Shown: positions 25,745 to 38,300 of the stretch, piece after piece
Position numbering within the stretch: position 1 is the stretch's first letter
Layout of the letters: every line of letters starts with the position of its first letter
From: Sanderia malayensis
Lineage: Eukaryota; Cnidaria; Scyphozoa; Semaeostomeae; Pelagiidae
NCBI GenBank assembly: GCA_013076295.1
Contig: RQOL01000824.1
Span: 558,001-622,000, forward strand
Length of the DNA: 64,000 nt
Direction: 5' to 3'
Made by a program: the position numbers and the translations under genes
The notes under the pieces: generated by a model
Databases searched by the model: none
What the model saw: the letters and a program-made list of their open reading frames with translations, nothing else
What the model was told of the DNA's origin: nothing

Positions 25745-26336
25745 TATAGAGATTGTGGTGGGTGCAAACGTTTTATGAAATGTACGACTTTAAAGGCAAT
25801 ATGCAAAAATAATATGAATTTGATGCGTATTATCAGCAAGATGTACATAGTCCTATCTGTTGGTACATTAATTGAATTCATAAATACTTCTGTTACCCCT
25901 TTTAGATATTCCTCCGCTTTTCCCCTATTTCCATGGTCTCCATTTTCCCCGTTACCCCTCTCAGAGCCAGTCAGAGATGGGATACAAGATCTTATCTCCA
26001 TGGAGCCAGTCCACATGTAACAGACATCTTTTGCTGTTTGCTTTTGCTTGCTTGATTACTTTGTCTACAAACTGCGCTGATTGAATATGATTTGACTTCT
26101 CAAAATTTTTACTTGTTGATCTTACTCATGCATGGAAAATGTCATGACAAACAATGTTATCCAATCATTATAACAAACAATGAAAAAGGATGGCAAATTT
26201 CATGGTTGATGATTTCCGTAAATGTAATCGTATCGCAGTCTGTTCCCCCAAACATTGAACTAAGATTCCGAATGCAAGGCGCACGTTATATTTTGCAAAA
26301 GAGAATTACAGAAATCAAATTAGCATCCGACAAGGA
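25745..26336 (+). promoter_or_regulatory. Duplicated 5' flank of D8C-ZP gene copy A
   Basis: This stretch is closely matched at 49205-49725 upstream of copy B, including AAGATGTACATAGTCCTATC, CTTATTCATGCA-type blocks and the final 100 bp before the ATG. Because the similarity continues up to both start codons, it most likely holds the promoter and 5' UTR. Long overlapping ORFs in it are unsupported. No clear TATA box could be singled out. Confidence 0.5.
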
Positions 26337-29300
26337 ATGCTTTTCCGAATAACTATTTTGCTCGGCTTTGCCATTATTGGCATAAAAGCCTCTCATTTCA
26401 GAGGCTCATTCATAACTTGGACAGTGGACAAAACAGATCCATATTACTTTCCTGCAAACTACTACGCAAGTCTAGCCAAGGTGAGTAATATTTCATAAAT
26501 ATAGAAAATGCACTTAATAGCTATTAATAATGAAACCATTGGGTAGTAAATGTTAGTTACATATAGTAAGAACTGAAATTTGTAGGCGAAGGAGACCCGA
26601 ACGTCACGTTGATTGCGATCTGTTGCCCACTTTTGCAATTATAAAAATTAAAATTCCAAAACTTCGCCAAAAATTCTCATAATTTATTGATATTTTGCCT
26701 GTATATTTCTGTAATAAGTAGCCATACTAGTTTCTTGTTCTGTAATTGCTACAAAAACTACTTATTTTTCGTTAAACGAAAAGCCGTTTGTATCCTTGAA
26801 ATATTTGTTCATTCGTTTTGTTCATTCTCAAAAGCTTATATGTATAGAGTGCTTCATCGAGATTTGCCATCAATGGAATAAGCATGCAACTTCTTAATTG
26901 CTGTTGTATATATATATACTAGGAAGGCTGGCGCGCTTCGCGCGCCACCTCCCTAGTGTTTTGGCCTTCGATGGGAGTGGAACAGCGATCTTCAAGAAAA
27001 GGGGGTGGTTTCTGGTGTTTTGGCCTTCGATCTGAGTTGAACAGCGATCTTGAACAAAAGTGGGTTTCTTTGTTTGGCTCGATCTGAGTGTAACAGATCT
27101 TGAACAAAATGTGTTTTGTTTGGCCTTCGATCTGAGGACAGTATCTTAACAAAATGGGGTGGTTTCTCTTGTTTTGGCCTTCGATGAGGGACAGTGCTTC
27201 AACAAAGTGGGTGGTTGTTTTGGAATGGGACAGTGATCTTCAACAAAAGTGGGTGGGTTCTGTTTTGGCCTTCGATGTGAGTGGGACAGTGATCTTTAAC
27301 AAAGGGGTGGGTTTCTCTTTTTTGGCCTTCGATGTGAGTGGACAGTGATCTTCAACAAAAGTGGGGTGGTTTCTGTTGTTTTGGCCTTCGATGTGAGTGG
27401 GACAGTGATCTTCAACAAAAGTGGGGTTTCTGTTGTTTTGGCCTTCGATGTGAGTGGAACAGCGATGTTCAACAAACGTGGGGTGGGTTTCTCTTGTTTT
27501 GGCCTTCCATCTGAGAGGTATCTTGTTTTTGGCCTTAAATAAGTGGAAGAAATATCGATCCTCAACTATAATTTAGCGTTTCTTTTTCAAATTCTAAAGT
27601 TCCCATCGTTAAGTTCCCATTTCACCGCTACCTTAGACAATGGGCTTAACAAAAAATGTGAACAATTTTAAATTCGTGATTGCACTGCATTGCAGTTTCA
27701 CTTTCACGGGGGTTGTTAGGACCTTTCTTCACACGTGTTTCGTTGATTTTCGTTCCTCGGATGCAGAAGAACCTTCCCTCTCTCCCCGATGTTTTAATAT
27801 ATTGTCTCAGATCGGCTATCTGTAGAATTATTGCTACTTAACTATTCAACATACTGTAAAGATATTTAGAACAAAATCATGATAACTTGCAATTGCATTC
27901 CTCCCCGGCCCATGTTGTGATTGTTTGCCAACAGGAAGCTATTGTTACCATAGATGAACAGCTGTCAGTTCAGCTTTTTGCAGTTATTTTCTGGCTGTCT
28001 GCTGATTAGCGAGTAACAGCAGGCTGATCGAAGTGGCTAGAATAGCGACGCATGCGAAGGGACACGACTGAAGGGGGAGTGCGAGAACAATGACGTATTG
28101 GCCTCGTTATGGTGTTAAGTTGTTGTAGAAGTAAAGCATGTCCAACCGAATTCGTACCAGAAACTGTATCTATTTGGGATGAAATCAAGCTGTTGTAATT
28201 ATATCTTTAATTGATAATGTAAATGACTTTGACTACTTAGTGGGGTAATTCCCCAGAAGAGGGTATATATAGGGGTGCTTGCTCCACTGATAGATGGTTC
28301 AAGTTGGAGAGGAATCACGGACACGTATCTTGTTATTGGATATCGTCTTGGGAATCCGGTCAGTTATATGGTTGCAGCTCTAAAATTATAATAGATTGAT
28401 GGAATATTCAGAAGTACATGACAGTCGTTTGTGTGAAGCTTGAAGAGATTACAGTCAACGGAAACTAACGCTGCAAAGAGGAACAAAATGCTAAAGTCAC
28501 GGATACAGCAGAGGCATCGTGATATTTATTTGAAAAGTCCAACTGGCTTTCGTTTCTCTTCTCTGATGTTCTTTTCACTCCAACAACTCTTCTGATTTTC
28601 ATGGGACATTGCAAAACATTGCATCATCAGAACCAAACCATGTATTTTGCACGAACTATTCCAGTGAAGAGAGATGCAATCTCAGAACAAAGGACACAAT
28701 TCTACTTCCTGTTGGCGAAAAACCACAACATGGACCCGTTCCAGATTCCGGACTCGGTGTTTTAAAGATAGCCGTCTCTGATGTTGGAATGACTAATACC
28801 AAAATATATCAAATTTCAAATAGTGACGTAAATCCTGACTCGAGGGCAGAACGGCTTTCGCTGGAAACAACATTTAGAGATGAGATCTCGGTAGTTTAGT
28901 TTAACTTGGGCACATCCAGTGGCGTCGCCACGGGGTGGACTGGGGTGGACATGTCCACCCCAGTTTTCTCAGAGGTCGACTTTCTAATTTCTCGAAATCC
29001 GTTGAAAAAACTTTGAGGGGTGATGTTCATTTACTCAGAACATCTGGGTGTGCAGCTTGCCTCTTTGATGCCCACTGTTACGAAGAATGCTGCTTGACAA
29101 AACTGCTTTTCCAAAATTTTCTAAATGGTTCAAAAATGCTAAAAAAGGCGTTTCCCACGTTTTACGAGAGTCTGAAAGGGCCCCTCGTTTTCGTCCACCC
29201 CACTTTTTTCGGGCTGGCGACGCCCCTGGGCACATCTCTGGAAATAATTGGAACTTCGAAAAGCGAAAAACACCGAGCTGCTGGGCGAGCTCGATGCTAA

Positions 29301-32300
29301 CGTTATGTGGAATTTTCGAAATGAATTTAGGAAGAATTGCGGAGAAAACCACTCGAGAATGGAGGTGGAAATTTGCTTCCTGTGGCAAGTGAGGCCGATT
29401 CTTTTGTAAAAAACAATAGTCTTCCTGGGAAAGTTTTCGATTCAGAAAAAGCTGAATATCTCGAAAACGAAAAAGAAATTCACGGAAAGCAATTTTCATT
29501 ATTTTCCCAAGGATACGTCGAGCAGTTTCGTGCGTTTTTCGCGGCGCTAGACCGAAAACTGTAGGAGGAGTTCATTGACAACGGAGGGCGAGTTTTCCTT
29601 TGTTTAGAGCACGTCACGTGACATCAGCTCCTATATATTATAGACCATCCTGCAGCGGCGGACACGTTAAGCAATCCGTTCTAATTAAAGTTCATTAAGT
29701 TGCGATAAGTAAGATCACTGTTCGTCGGACACGCAAAGCAATGGAACTTTATTTGAAATAATTGAAATGCTCCATTCCCCGACCACATGGTCCATGGAAG
29801 CCGTGAGTTCCAATTTTGATTCCAAGGTTGTTCCAGGTCCATGTTTTCTCTGATGATTTAACTTGAAAGCATTCAAATCTTCAAAGTTGTATCCATTCCC
29901 CCATAGCATGGTCCATGGAATCCCCGATCCCTAGTTCCATTCCAAGGTTGTTCTGGGTCCATGTTTTCTCCCATGATTTAATTTGAAATGATTCTGATCC
30001 TCATATTTCCATCCTTTTCCCCACGGAAGCTCCGAGGTCTGATTCCATCCCAAGGTTGTTCCAGGTCCATTTTTTCCACGATGCAAATGTTCGTGCACTT
30101 CTGAGCGTGCCAGAAATGTCTCGATTTAAACCGAACAGAGAGAAGCATTGCGATCGAATAGTATAGTATATCATAATTGGATCCATTTAATTCGAAATTT
30201 CGATTGGAGAATGTACAATATTAAAAATACAACTCAAATTCGTAAAAACATATTTACGACTACAGGAATCCATGCAAGCAATACAAAAGGGCATTATGAA
30301 AATTTTAGAGGGGCACCAAAGTGAAATGCTTCTGAACACGCATTCGAAAATTCGTGATATAAAAGGGTTTTAAATACAGCAGATCATGAAAGTTCTCAAT
30401 CAATTCACTCACATGTGACACGCCAAATCGACGACTTTCGTGTTTTGAATTGCAGGTCAGTGAATCCATGTGAAGTGGGATTTGCCATGCTTCTCCGCAC
30501 GCCCTGCTTCAATGCAATATGAAAATAGCTGTTTTCGAGTCTGGCGAGTTAGAATTTAACATCCAAATCTGCAAAAATCGAATTAGAATTTCAGTATTGA
30601 TCAATCAGAGCTGTTTCAAACAAATCAGAGTCAATTTATAGAGAATATGAGTGAAATTTTGAAAATTTATTGCACGGCTGGGATGAGTTCTAAAAGCGAG
30701 TTGTTGATCACGGCATCTGAGGTGAATAAATCAGTACAACGGAGGGGAAAATATAGAAAAAATTTAGCCACTTACCCGTGGAGATCTTTGGGAAACAGTT
30801 CTGCATGGTAAGTTTCATGTAAAATTCCAGTTGATTGCAAGGAAGGGCAGAATAGCTGTTAGACAACTGCATGTGCTTTGAATGTCTTCGTTTCAGTGAA
30901 ATCACAAAATTGTCGTTTCTGAAATTCGTTCTTTAGATGGTTGCATCCAGACCTGTAATTATAAAAGCAGAAATTGACAATTCACGGTTTTAGCATTCGA
31001 TTTAGCATTGAAAAGCTTTGTAAAGCAAAAAATTATTCAGAATTTTAGATCGCCTAGAAAGTTCTGTAAACAACGGATCATAATAAATCGAAAACAAAAT
31101 AAGAAGGACACAGAGGAGTTTAGTAGAGGCAAATGGAAACAACTTAGCAACTTACCAGTTAAATCCCGAGAAGCTTTTGGTTGGAAAACTCGAGTAAAAC
31201 GGCAGCAAAAATAAAACGCAGCCACAGAACGAAATAATTTCATTGGGTTTGTCCCGTCCCAAATTCGAAAATGGACGGACATCCACTGCACGCTCGCTCA
31301 AGGAAGGAAGGAACTTCCTCGTCAATCAAAGGCCAGAATAACAATAGACGCGACTGGATTAGTGTCAAACGCAACAGGGATTGATTGTTTCGAAAACGGT
31401 AAACAACGCACGATCGACCTTTCCAGAAGCACGACGTCATTTCGAATGCATTTAGCCACGGGGGTCGCGTGGCACAACAGGTTTTGTTCGACTCGATGCT
31501 TTAGTAGGCGAGGAAGCTCGGGACATCTCCCCTCGCACGCAAAACAAAAGCCTCGGCACAGCAGCATGTGACAAAGTACACAAAGCAAACATCAAACGAA
31601 AACAAAGGGCGGAAGAATTTTCGAGGGAGAAAAGTGAAAATATGTGGAAAACGAAAACGAATTTCGAAAAACAAAATAGCTTATGCACACATACACATTA
31701 GTGGGAAGAATTGTGAGTGGTTTCCGAAAAGAACTTATCTGGGGATTTTTAGGAGTATCGTGCGAAAGCTGCCGTCGCTGGGGGTCTTTGACCGTGGGTT
31801 CCGTTACCGCTCAGATATTATATATATGTAGAGATAGATATTGAACTTATATCCTGCCTTCATCTATCTCCTTGTGCGTTTGTGTTTTGTTTCCTGCCAT
31901 TAATTTCTAGCAAAATTTTGCGTCTGTGCTATTTTAATGCACAGACTGCAACAAAAAGCCGCCCACTGCAACAAACAAAGTGACAGGATTTTTTATATTT
32001 TATGGTAAGCTTTCGAAATGATTATAATACTCTTCCAGAAAGAAAATATATCCAATGGAACTGTTTTAATAAGCTCTCAATGTCGTCGATTTTGCCTTTC
32101 AATTACATGCGATTACCGAGACTTGGACACATTTCAAATTTCTGCATTGGAGTTTATCGTTGCTTTTTACTCTACTTCTTATAGATGGTTAAATTACGGA
32201 GCCCCATAGGGGACATGCGTAAAACAATTTTTAATGCATGAAACAAACTTGCAATAGCAAAACATGTGTTACTGCATAAAACAAAATTAAAGTAATGCAT

Positions 32301-35300
32301 GAAACGGTTGTTCGGAATTAAAACAATAAAGTTTACTGCGTAAAGCAAAATTCGCTCCATAAAACAAATTCCAACTGCGCAAAACAACTTCACTGCGCAA
32401 AACAAATTTCACTGCACAAAACAAATTCACTGCACATGACAAATGTTAGAGAACGCACAACACATGCTGGGCGGCTTGATCCAAAAAGAATCAGTCATCA
32501 GTCAGTGTACTGTGTGCGAAGGGCGATATGGCGGCGGCAGAAGAACCTAAAGATGAAGATGGGCTTGTGGCGGTAAGCAATTTTCTTCTAAAGTTATTTG
32601 ACATGATTTATAAGACGGTTCTTCTGAAAACCATCTACTATAAGGCTTGTTATCTGACTGAGCAAATCCTTTCTCGTGTCGTTGGTTGTGTGGCCCACCC
32701 TCGAAAAAGGGGGTATTGTGAATTAGGAACCGAAGAAGTTTTTAAAGACTTCTTTTGAAGACATTGTGGTGGTTGTGTAACGGAGTTTATAAAGCTTTTA
32801 AAATGTATTGAGATCAGCACTTTTTAAATGAACCCACCAAAGTTATTATTTTCAAGTATCCAAAATGAATGCAGAAGTGAAGGATTTGCTACTGTCGTTG
32901 GTTTTGTCTTCCAATGTAGCTTCCGGGGCACAGGTTCTCAGATAAGATACTGTGACAGATGAATTATTTATGTAAATAGATAAAATCATTATAAATATAC
33001 AGCATAGACATATGCAATAATTATATATAATGTACTTTTTCTAGGTATACGTGTTTTTAAAAGACAGAAATATTGATGATGATGTATGCAAAAAAATAAA
33101 GGATAACAAGGTATATGAATATTTTATATGTCATTGTTATGTTTCTGATTTCCAATTTGTATTAAACGCCACCCCCTGATAAATGCACCCCGCTATTATT
33201 CGCCATATCCAAAATACAGAATTTGTAATAAACGCGGCGGGGTTTATTAGATGAATTATTCGGAAATTTGTATTGATTGTGCCGATTGCTGCTGCTGTGG
33301 TATAATTATAAGCTTTCTGCTGTTTTTTTTCCATTCTTTCGTGTGAGGTAGCGTGCGATACGATTCAGTTTCTGTGTCTAATGAGAAATTCAGCTATAGC
33401 AATGATGGATATATGAATTAACTGTGTACAGTTAAGATATAATAATTGCAATGAAATTACGAGCTTTAAAAACGCGACCTGAATAACAAAATTGACAACT
33501 TTGACCAGCTCTTTATTTTTTCCATGATTCCAATACACCTTTTGCATCGTGCGTATTTAGAGGTCTGGCACTAGTTTTTGGGTGAAAAAGATGCTGAGGG
33601 TGAAATAATTTTTCACCCAAAAACTAGTGCCAGACCTCTAAAATACGCACGATGCAAAAGGTGTATATACAAACAACTCTTAAAATACTTATCAATATCT
33701 TATATTCCAAAGGCAACATCTAAGATCTAACCCAACTTAAAAATATGTGCGCAGATACGAGATTGCCAGTTACAAAAGCAAGATTGCAACTTTAACAACT
33801 GTAAACATTTCCACATAATTTTATTTTCAGATGGATCCGGAGGTTATAGTTAGGTGCCCTGAGGCTGAGCTTAATGAAGTGGGTATAATTGCAAAAGGAG
33901 ATGTGATTTCTGTAAAGCACTTTTCCGTTGAATGGATACAGAAAAAGAAAAAGACAACCTCCACGAATGAGAAGAAGCGTTTGTTAGAGAGTTTCTTGGA
34001 AGGATCTTCTAGCTCAAAATGCAAAGCACCAGGTGGTAAAAAAAAAGTTAAAGCCCCAAATACCAAGCAAGTACGCAAGGTTTTTCTTGGATGGCTGCAT
34101 TTTGAGTGCAATAAGAATGCCTACACGTGTGTGAGGCCCAGAAACGGAGGTGGTAGCAGAGGTGTTGACATGTCAGTAAATGCCACGAAATCTGATGTGA
34201 TAGAGATGGGAAAGAGTCTTTTTTTTGAAAACGGAGGTAGTGTGTACGGGCCAGTTGAATGCATGGAATTTGGCATCGCAAATTACAAGCAGGAGGACCT
34301 CACAGTTGTTTTTGTGGATGGTAAAAAGCTACCGTTCACTCTTGAAAGATATATAGCTGGCACAAAAATGAATCGCGTTTGCATTTATTTAACATCCAAG
34401 ATGTGTGATATAGATCCTCTGGAAGAGATGCTGGAGGACGATTTCTTGGAACAACATTGCATTGCAGCAAATCCACATTCCAGCACACCAGTGGTCATTA
34501 ATAACGATTATTTGTCAGCTGTAAATGAAATTGCCTCCATAGCACCCAACATAGGTGTACAAGACACCACTGTGCAAGTTGGAACAGGATCATTTCCCAT
34601 TGCAAGCTCAAATACATTTTCTGAGGTGGCTAATGAACAGAATTCGGATGAAGCAAATTATAATCTTCAAGCAAGACGAGAGGCCAGGGTGCCTCCTGCA
34701 CCACTAGAAGATGTGGATAGTTTTTTTAGTGCAGGTGCGCCATATCTCACTTGGACTTATTGAACGAAGATTTCGGCTACATGATCATATGGTTGCAGTT
34801 TATGACTGGGTCGGCTCGCTCAGCCCTGTGCCAGCTCATTTCGTCCTTTCGGATTTTATGAATACCGACTTCCTGCCAACCCCAGTCAGTGCTTGACATA
34901 ACATCAGTGCTCTACATGAGAAAGATGGATAGAAGTCCTGCAATGGATACAACTGTAAATTTCTTTGGTTTTGACGGTTCTAGACAGGATTACAGGTTGG
35001 AATTGATATTATTATTATTATTTTATTAATATTATTACTATTATTTATAGGGTTGATTATCTGCACTTGTAAAATATATTATATAATGTCGTGAACAACG
35101 CATCTGGGAAAAACAAGTATTCGCTGAACACACTACTGTACTGTACATGTACTGTGAAGCTCATAGTTTTTCTTCAAAACCTTGTACTATTGTCCACTGT
35201 TGACATGGAAGGATTGTACTGAGTTTCTTGAGTGTTATAACTGATCATACAAAATGTCTCTTCTAGCTTGATATCTGAAGAAATTGCAGTTGACGAAACA

Positions 35301-38300
35301 GGGGGAACTCAAAGAAGCTTTATAACTCGTGCGACAGAACGTGAGGAAACAAGGATGCCCCAAAGAAGCAGAAGTCAAGATGTAAGTAGTTTCTATGAGT
35401 TAGTTGCAACTATGAATAGCTCCTTACATTTTATAAATAATTTATTTATTTGTTGTAGACTGGTCGCCGATTTAGACAAGTCTTATTGCCTCAGTTACTT
35501 GCCAACGAACGTGAGGATCCATCTCCAGGACCAAGTGGTCAGTTGTCAGTGAAATGAGTACGGAAACAAGGTAGTTCGAGCTGCCATTGAATTGCTTATC
35601 AAGGTTTAATTGTTTCATTATGCCAGTATTGAAAAAGCCAATTAATTTCTGTCTTATTTGATCCACAGGGTACTACGCATTCGCCGAGCCAACGTATTGA
35701 AAGATATGATACACGAATTTCAAATGGAAAGTATAATGACTTCAACAGTTAAAGTCGTCATGATTGATGAAAGAGGTGTAGAAGAAATTGGAGTTGATGT
35801 GAATGGAATCTATAGAGATTCACTCGGTATATTTTGGCAAGAATTTTTACACTTCTTGTGCTATGGGAGAACGGGAAAGAGTCCCAGCACTGAGGCACGA
35901 TTTCCAGTCAAATGAATGGAATGCAATAGCAAGAATAATGGCAAAAGGCCATCGTGATCTGCAATATTTCCCAATTATGATTTGTAAAGCCTTTCTTGTA
36001 AGTGTTTTATTTGGAGAGGAAGCTGTCAGTGAGGACATTCTCTTGAATTCGTTCTATAAGTATCTGGCAAAAGACGAAGAGGACATTGTCAAGGAGTCCT
36101 TGAAGGAAGAAACTGTTTCGAAGATATAGAAGACGAACTTATCGATTTCCTAAATCGATTCAATTGCAGAAAAATGCCCACTAAAGAAAATATGAAGAGT
36201 TTATTGCTGGAAATAGCTCATAAAGAACTCATACAGCAAGCACAATATGTTGCTGACAGCTGGAAAGTTATTCTAGGCCTCGAGTTGAAGCAGCAGTTTT
36301 CCAGCACTGAAATCTTTTTAGAGCTGTACAGAAAAGCGGAGCCAACCAATAAAAAGGTGTTGTCCATGTTGGTCGCCGTGCCCTCTACACATGCCGAGCA
36401 GGCGGCTCTTGAATTTCTGAAAAAGTTTATTCGAGGAATGGATGCATCTGCACTGAAATCGTTCTTGATGTTCGTGACTGGCGCTGATGTCATATGCGTG
36501 AGCGCAATCAATGTTGATTTCAACAAGCTTGAAGGGCTTGCACGGCGACCAATTGCGCATACATGCGGTTGTGTTTTAGAATTGCCATCCACATACGATG
36601 CATATAACGAGTTCCGTGCCGAGTTTCACAGCGTTTTGCAGAAGGAAAAGTGGCAAAATGATATCATGTAAGCAATAATTTGCATCTAACGATATCTCGT
36701 ACAAGCTAATGCAGACACAGCAGACAATTATAATATTTACATGTTTAGTTTTTTTAATATCTTCGTACCTTCTTATTTTGATTACATTGGAATTAAAAAT
36801 CGAAAGTGAAAAGTAAAGAGTTAAAAGCCCTACTTTGTGATGGGGAGGGAGTGGCTGGATAAATAAGGGGTGGTTAATGAAATTGGTTTATGTCATTGCT
36901 TCTATATGGTTTGTAATACGTATGTATAACTGTTTAGCATCACTGGGTGTGTTTGGCATTGCTAATCTTTCTTCTTCCATTATAATATGTGCCAGTCTGC
37001 TGAATCCCGGATTGCAAGGAAAAATCGGTTGTCTATCACAGCAAAGTTCTTCAGCAACTTCTAAATCCTCCAATTCTACCTGAACTTTGCCATCGACTGC
37101 ATTAAATAAATCGGGTACCATAAACATCATATCCGGGCGTCCTGATGGTACATCTGCGTTCCTCTGAGGCCGAATTTTGTGCGTATTCCAAAGAACCATA
37201 ATTCTGTGTAATTCATCTTGTAATAGTTTCATGTAACAAAATTTAAGGCATTCTTGGTGAATAATATTGCACTCGGAATAAAGCCCATTCTCTTTAATGT
37301 CCTTAAAATGTTCAATCCACCAGCCTGTACAGCCCTTTCTCAAAATGCTCCACCATGCCTCAATGCGCTGATTTGAGACCGATTTACCATAAATAAAGGA
37401 CTTATCGCTCGCATTTTCATCTAAGTCATCGCGGCGGAGAAATCGCTGAATTCCTGCAACCCGTCCATTTTCTGTTCCCTTGTCAGCACGCACAACCCGC
37501 GGAGTACCTCAGGTTAACCTGACGCAGTCGAGGAAATATTTTGCAATTACCGCGGGATTGTTATTTGATGTTGCAACTTTTAGCCACATAATTCTTCGAC
37601 TGAATCCGTCTATGCAACCATGTATGCAAAATCCATAAGGCTTCAATTTATCATAGCCATCAATATGCCATAATTGATTCGGCCCCCAAGACCTGTATTT
37701 CCTTCTCTGCAATCTATGTTTTCTTCTCTCTTCTACACCATCTGGGTCAATTATTCTAAGGGCTAGTCTTACAACCTCTCTGCTGACTACAAGTGCTCGT
37801 TCGCATCGCAATCTTTGCCACATTGCTCTGTACCCAATATTTGCTCCACTTCCCAAAAGCTCTTCTCTTATAGCAGTGAAGATCTGGTTCAAAGAGCTTT
37901 CTCTTTGAGCACCCTTTCGGCCTAGGTGCATCCCTTTTAGAAGGCGCTTCAAATGACGCAAACTCAATCTCACTCCATGTCTTTCATGTAGACAAACATT
38001 AATTTCTTCATATGTTAATCCAAGTTTGAAGTATCTTTCAATCAGAGCACCTCGATCAATACTATCTAATAGTGTTTCTCTGGTTGCAGCCGGCAAGTAA
38101 TCCCCGACAGACTCACCCGCCATTGTCTTTGCTGCTTCTGGCAAGACGAGCTGATGCCATAAGGAACAGTGGGGATAAAAAGGAGTGTAAGATATTATGC
38201 GCTGTGGAATGTGTTTTGTGCAGTGAAATTTGTTTCGCGCAGTGAAGTTTGTTTTGCGCAGTGAAATTTGTTTTATGGAGCGAAGTTTGTTTCACGCAGT

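Larger units (their letters stand above)
26919..31815 (-). mobile_element. Probable Helitron-like insertion (4.9 kb) in intron 1 of copy A
   Basis: Read on the minus strand, the block starts TCTGAGCGGTAACGG after an A (31815) and ends with the hairpin GGCGCGCGAAGCGCGCC, ten bases later CTAG, then T (26919). TC at the 5' end, a 3' hairpin before CTRR and insertion between A and T are the Helitron hallmarks. Copy B's intron lacks this block. No Rep or helicase ORF is visible, so it would be non-autonomous. Borders rest on flanking AT repeats, hence the moderate confidence. Confidence 0.5.

Noticed and set aside
26950..27545. Possible CRISPR array
   Set aside because: Units are contiguous and of variable length with no unique spacers; it is a eukaryotic minisatellite in an intron.
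26919..27565. Proline-rich or VLAFDVSG-repeat protein ORFs
   Set aside because: Generated by the minisatellite in all frames; no start context or exon signals.
31322..31588. Cys-rich minus ORF (MLCVLCHMLLCRGF)
   Set aside because: Three mutually overlapping ORFs on both strands, no conserved pattern; composition effect.
32189..32194. Reading the transposon as piggyBac or Kolobok because of TTAA
   Set aside because: The inverted termini and the empty site support a 6-bp TTAAAT duplication; a TTAA reading leaves asymmetric ends, and the transposase is rve-like.
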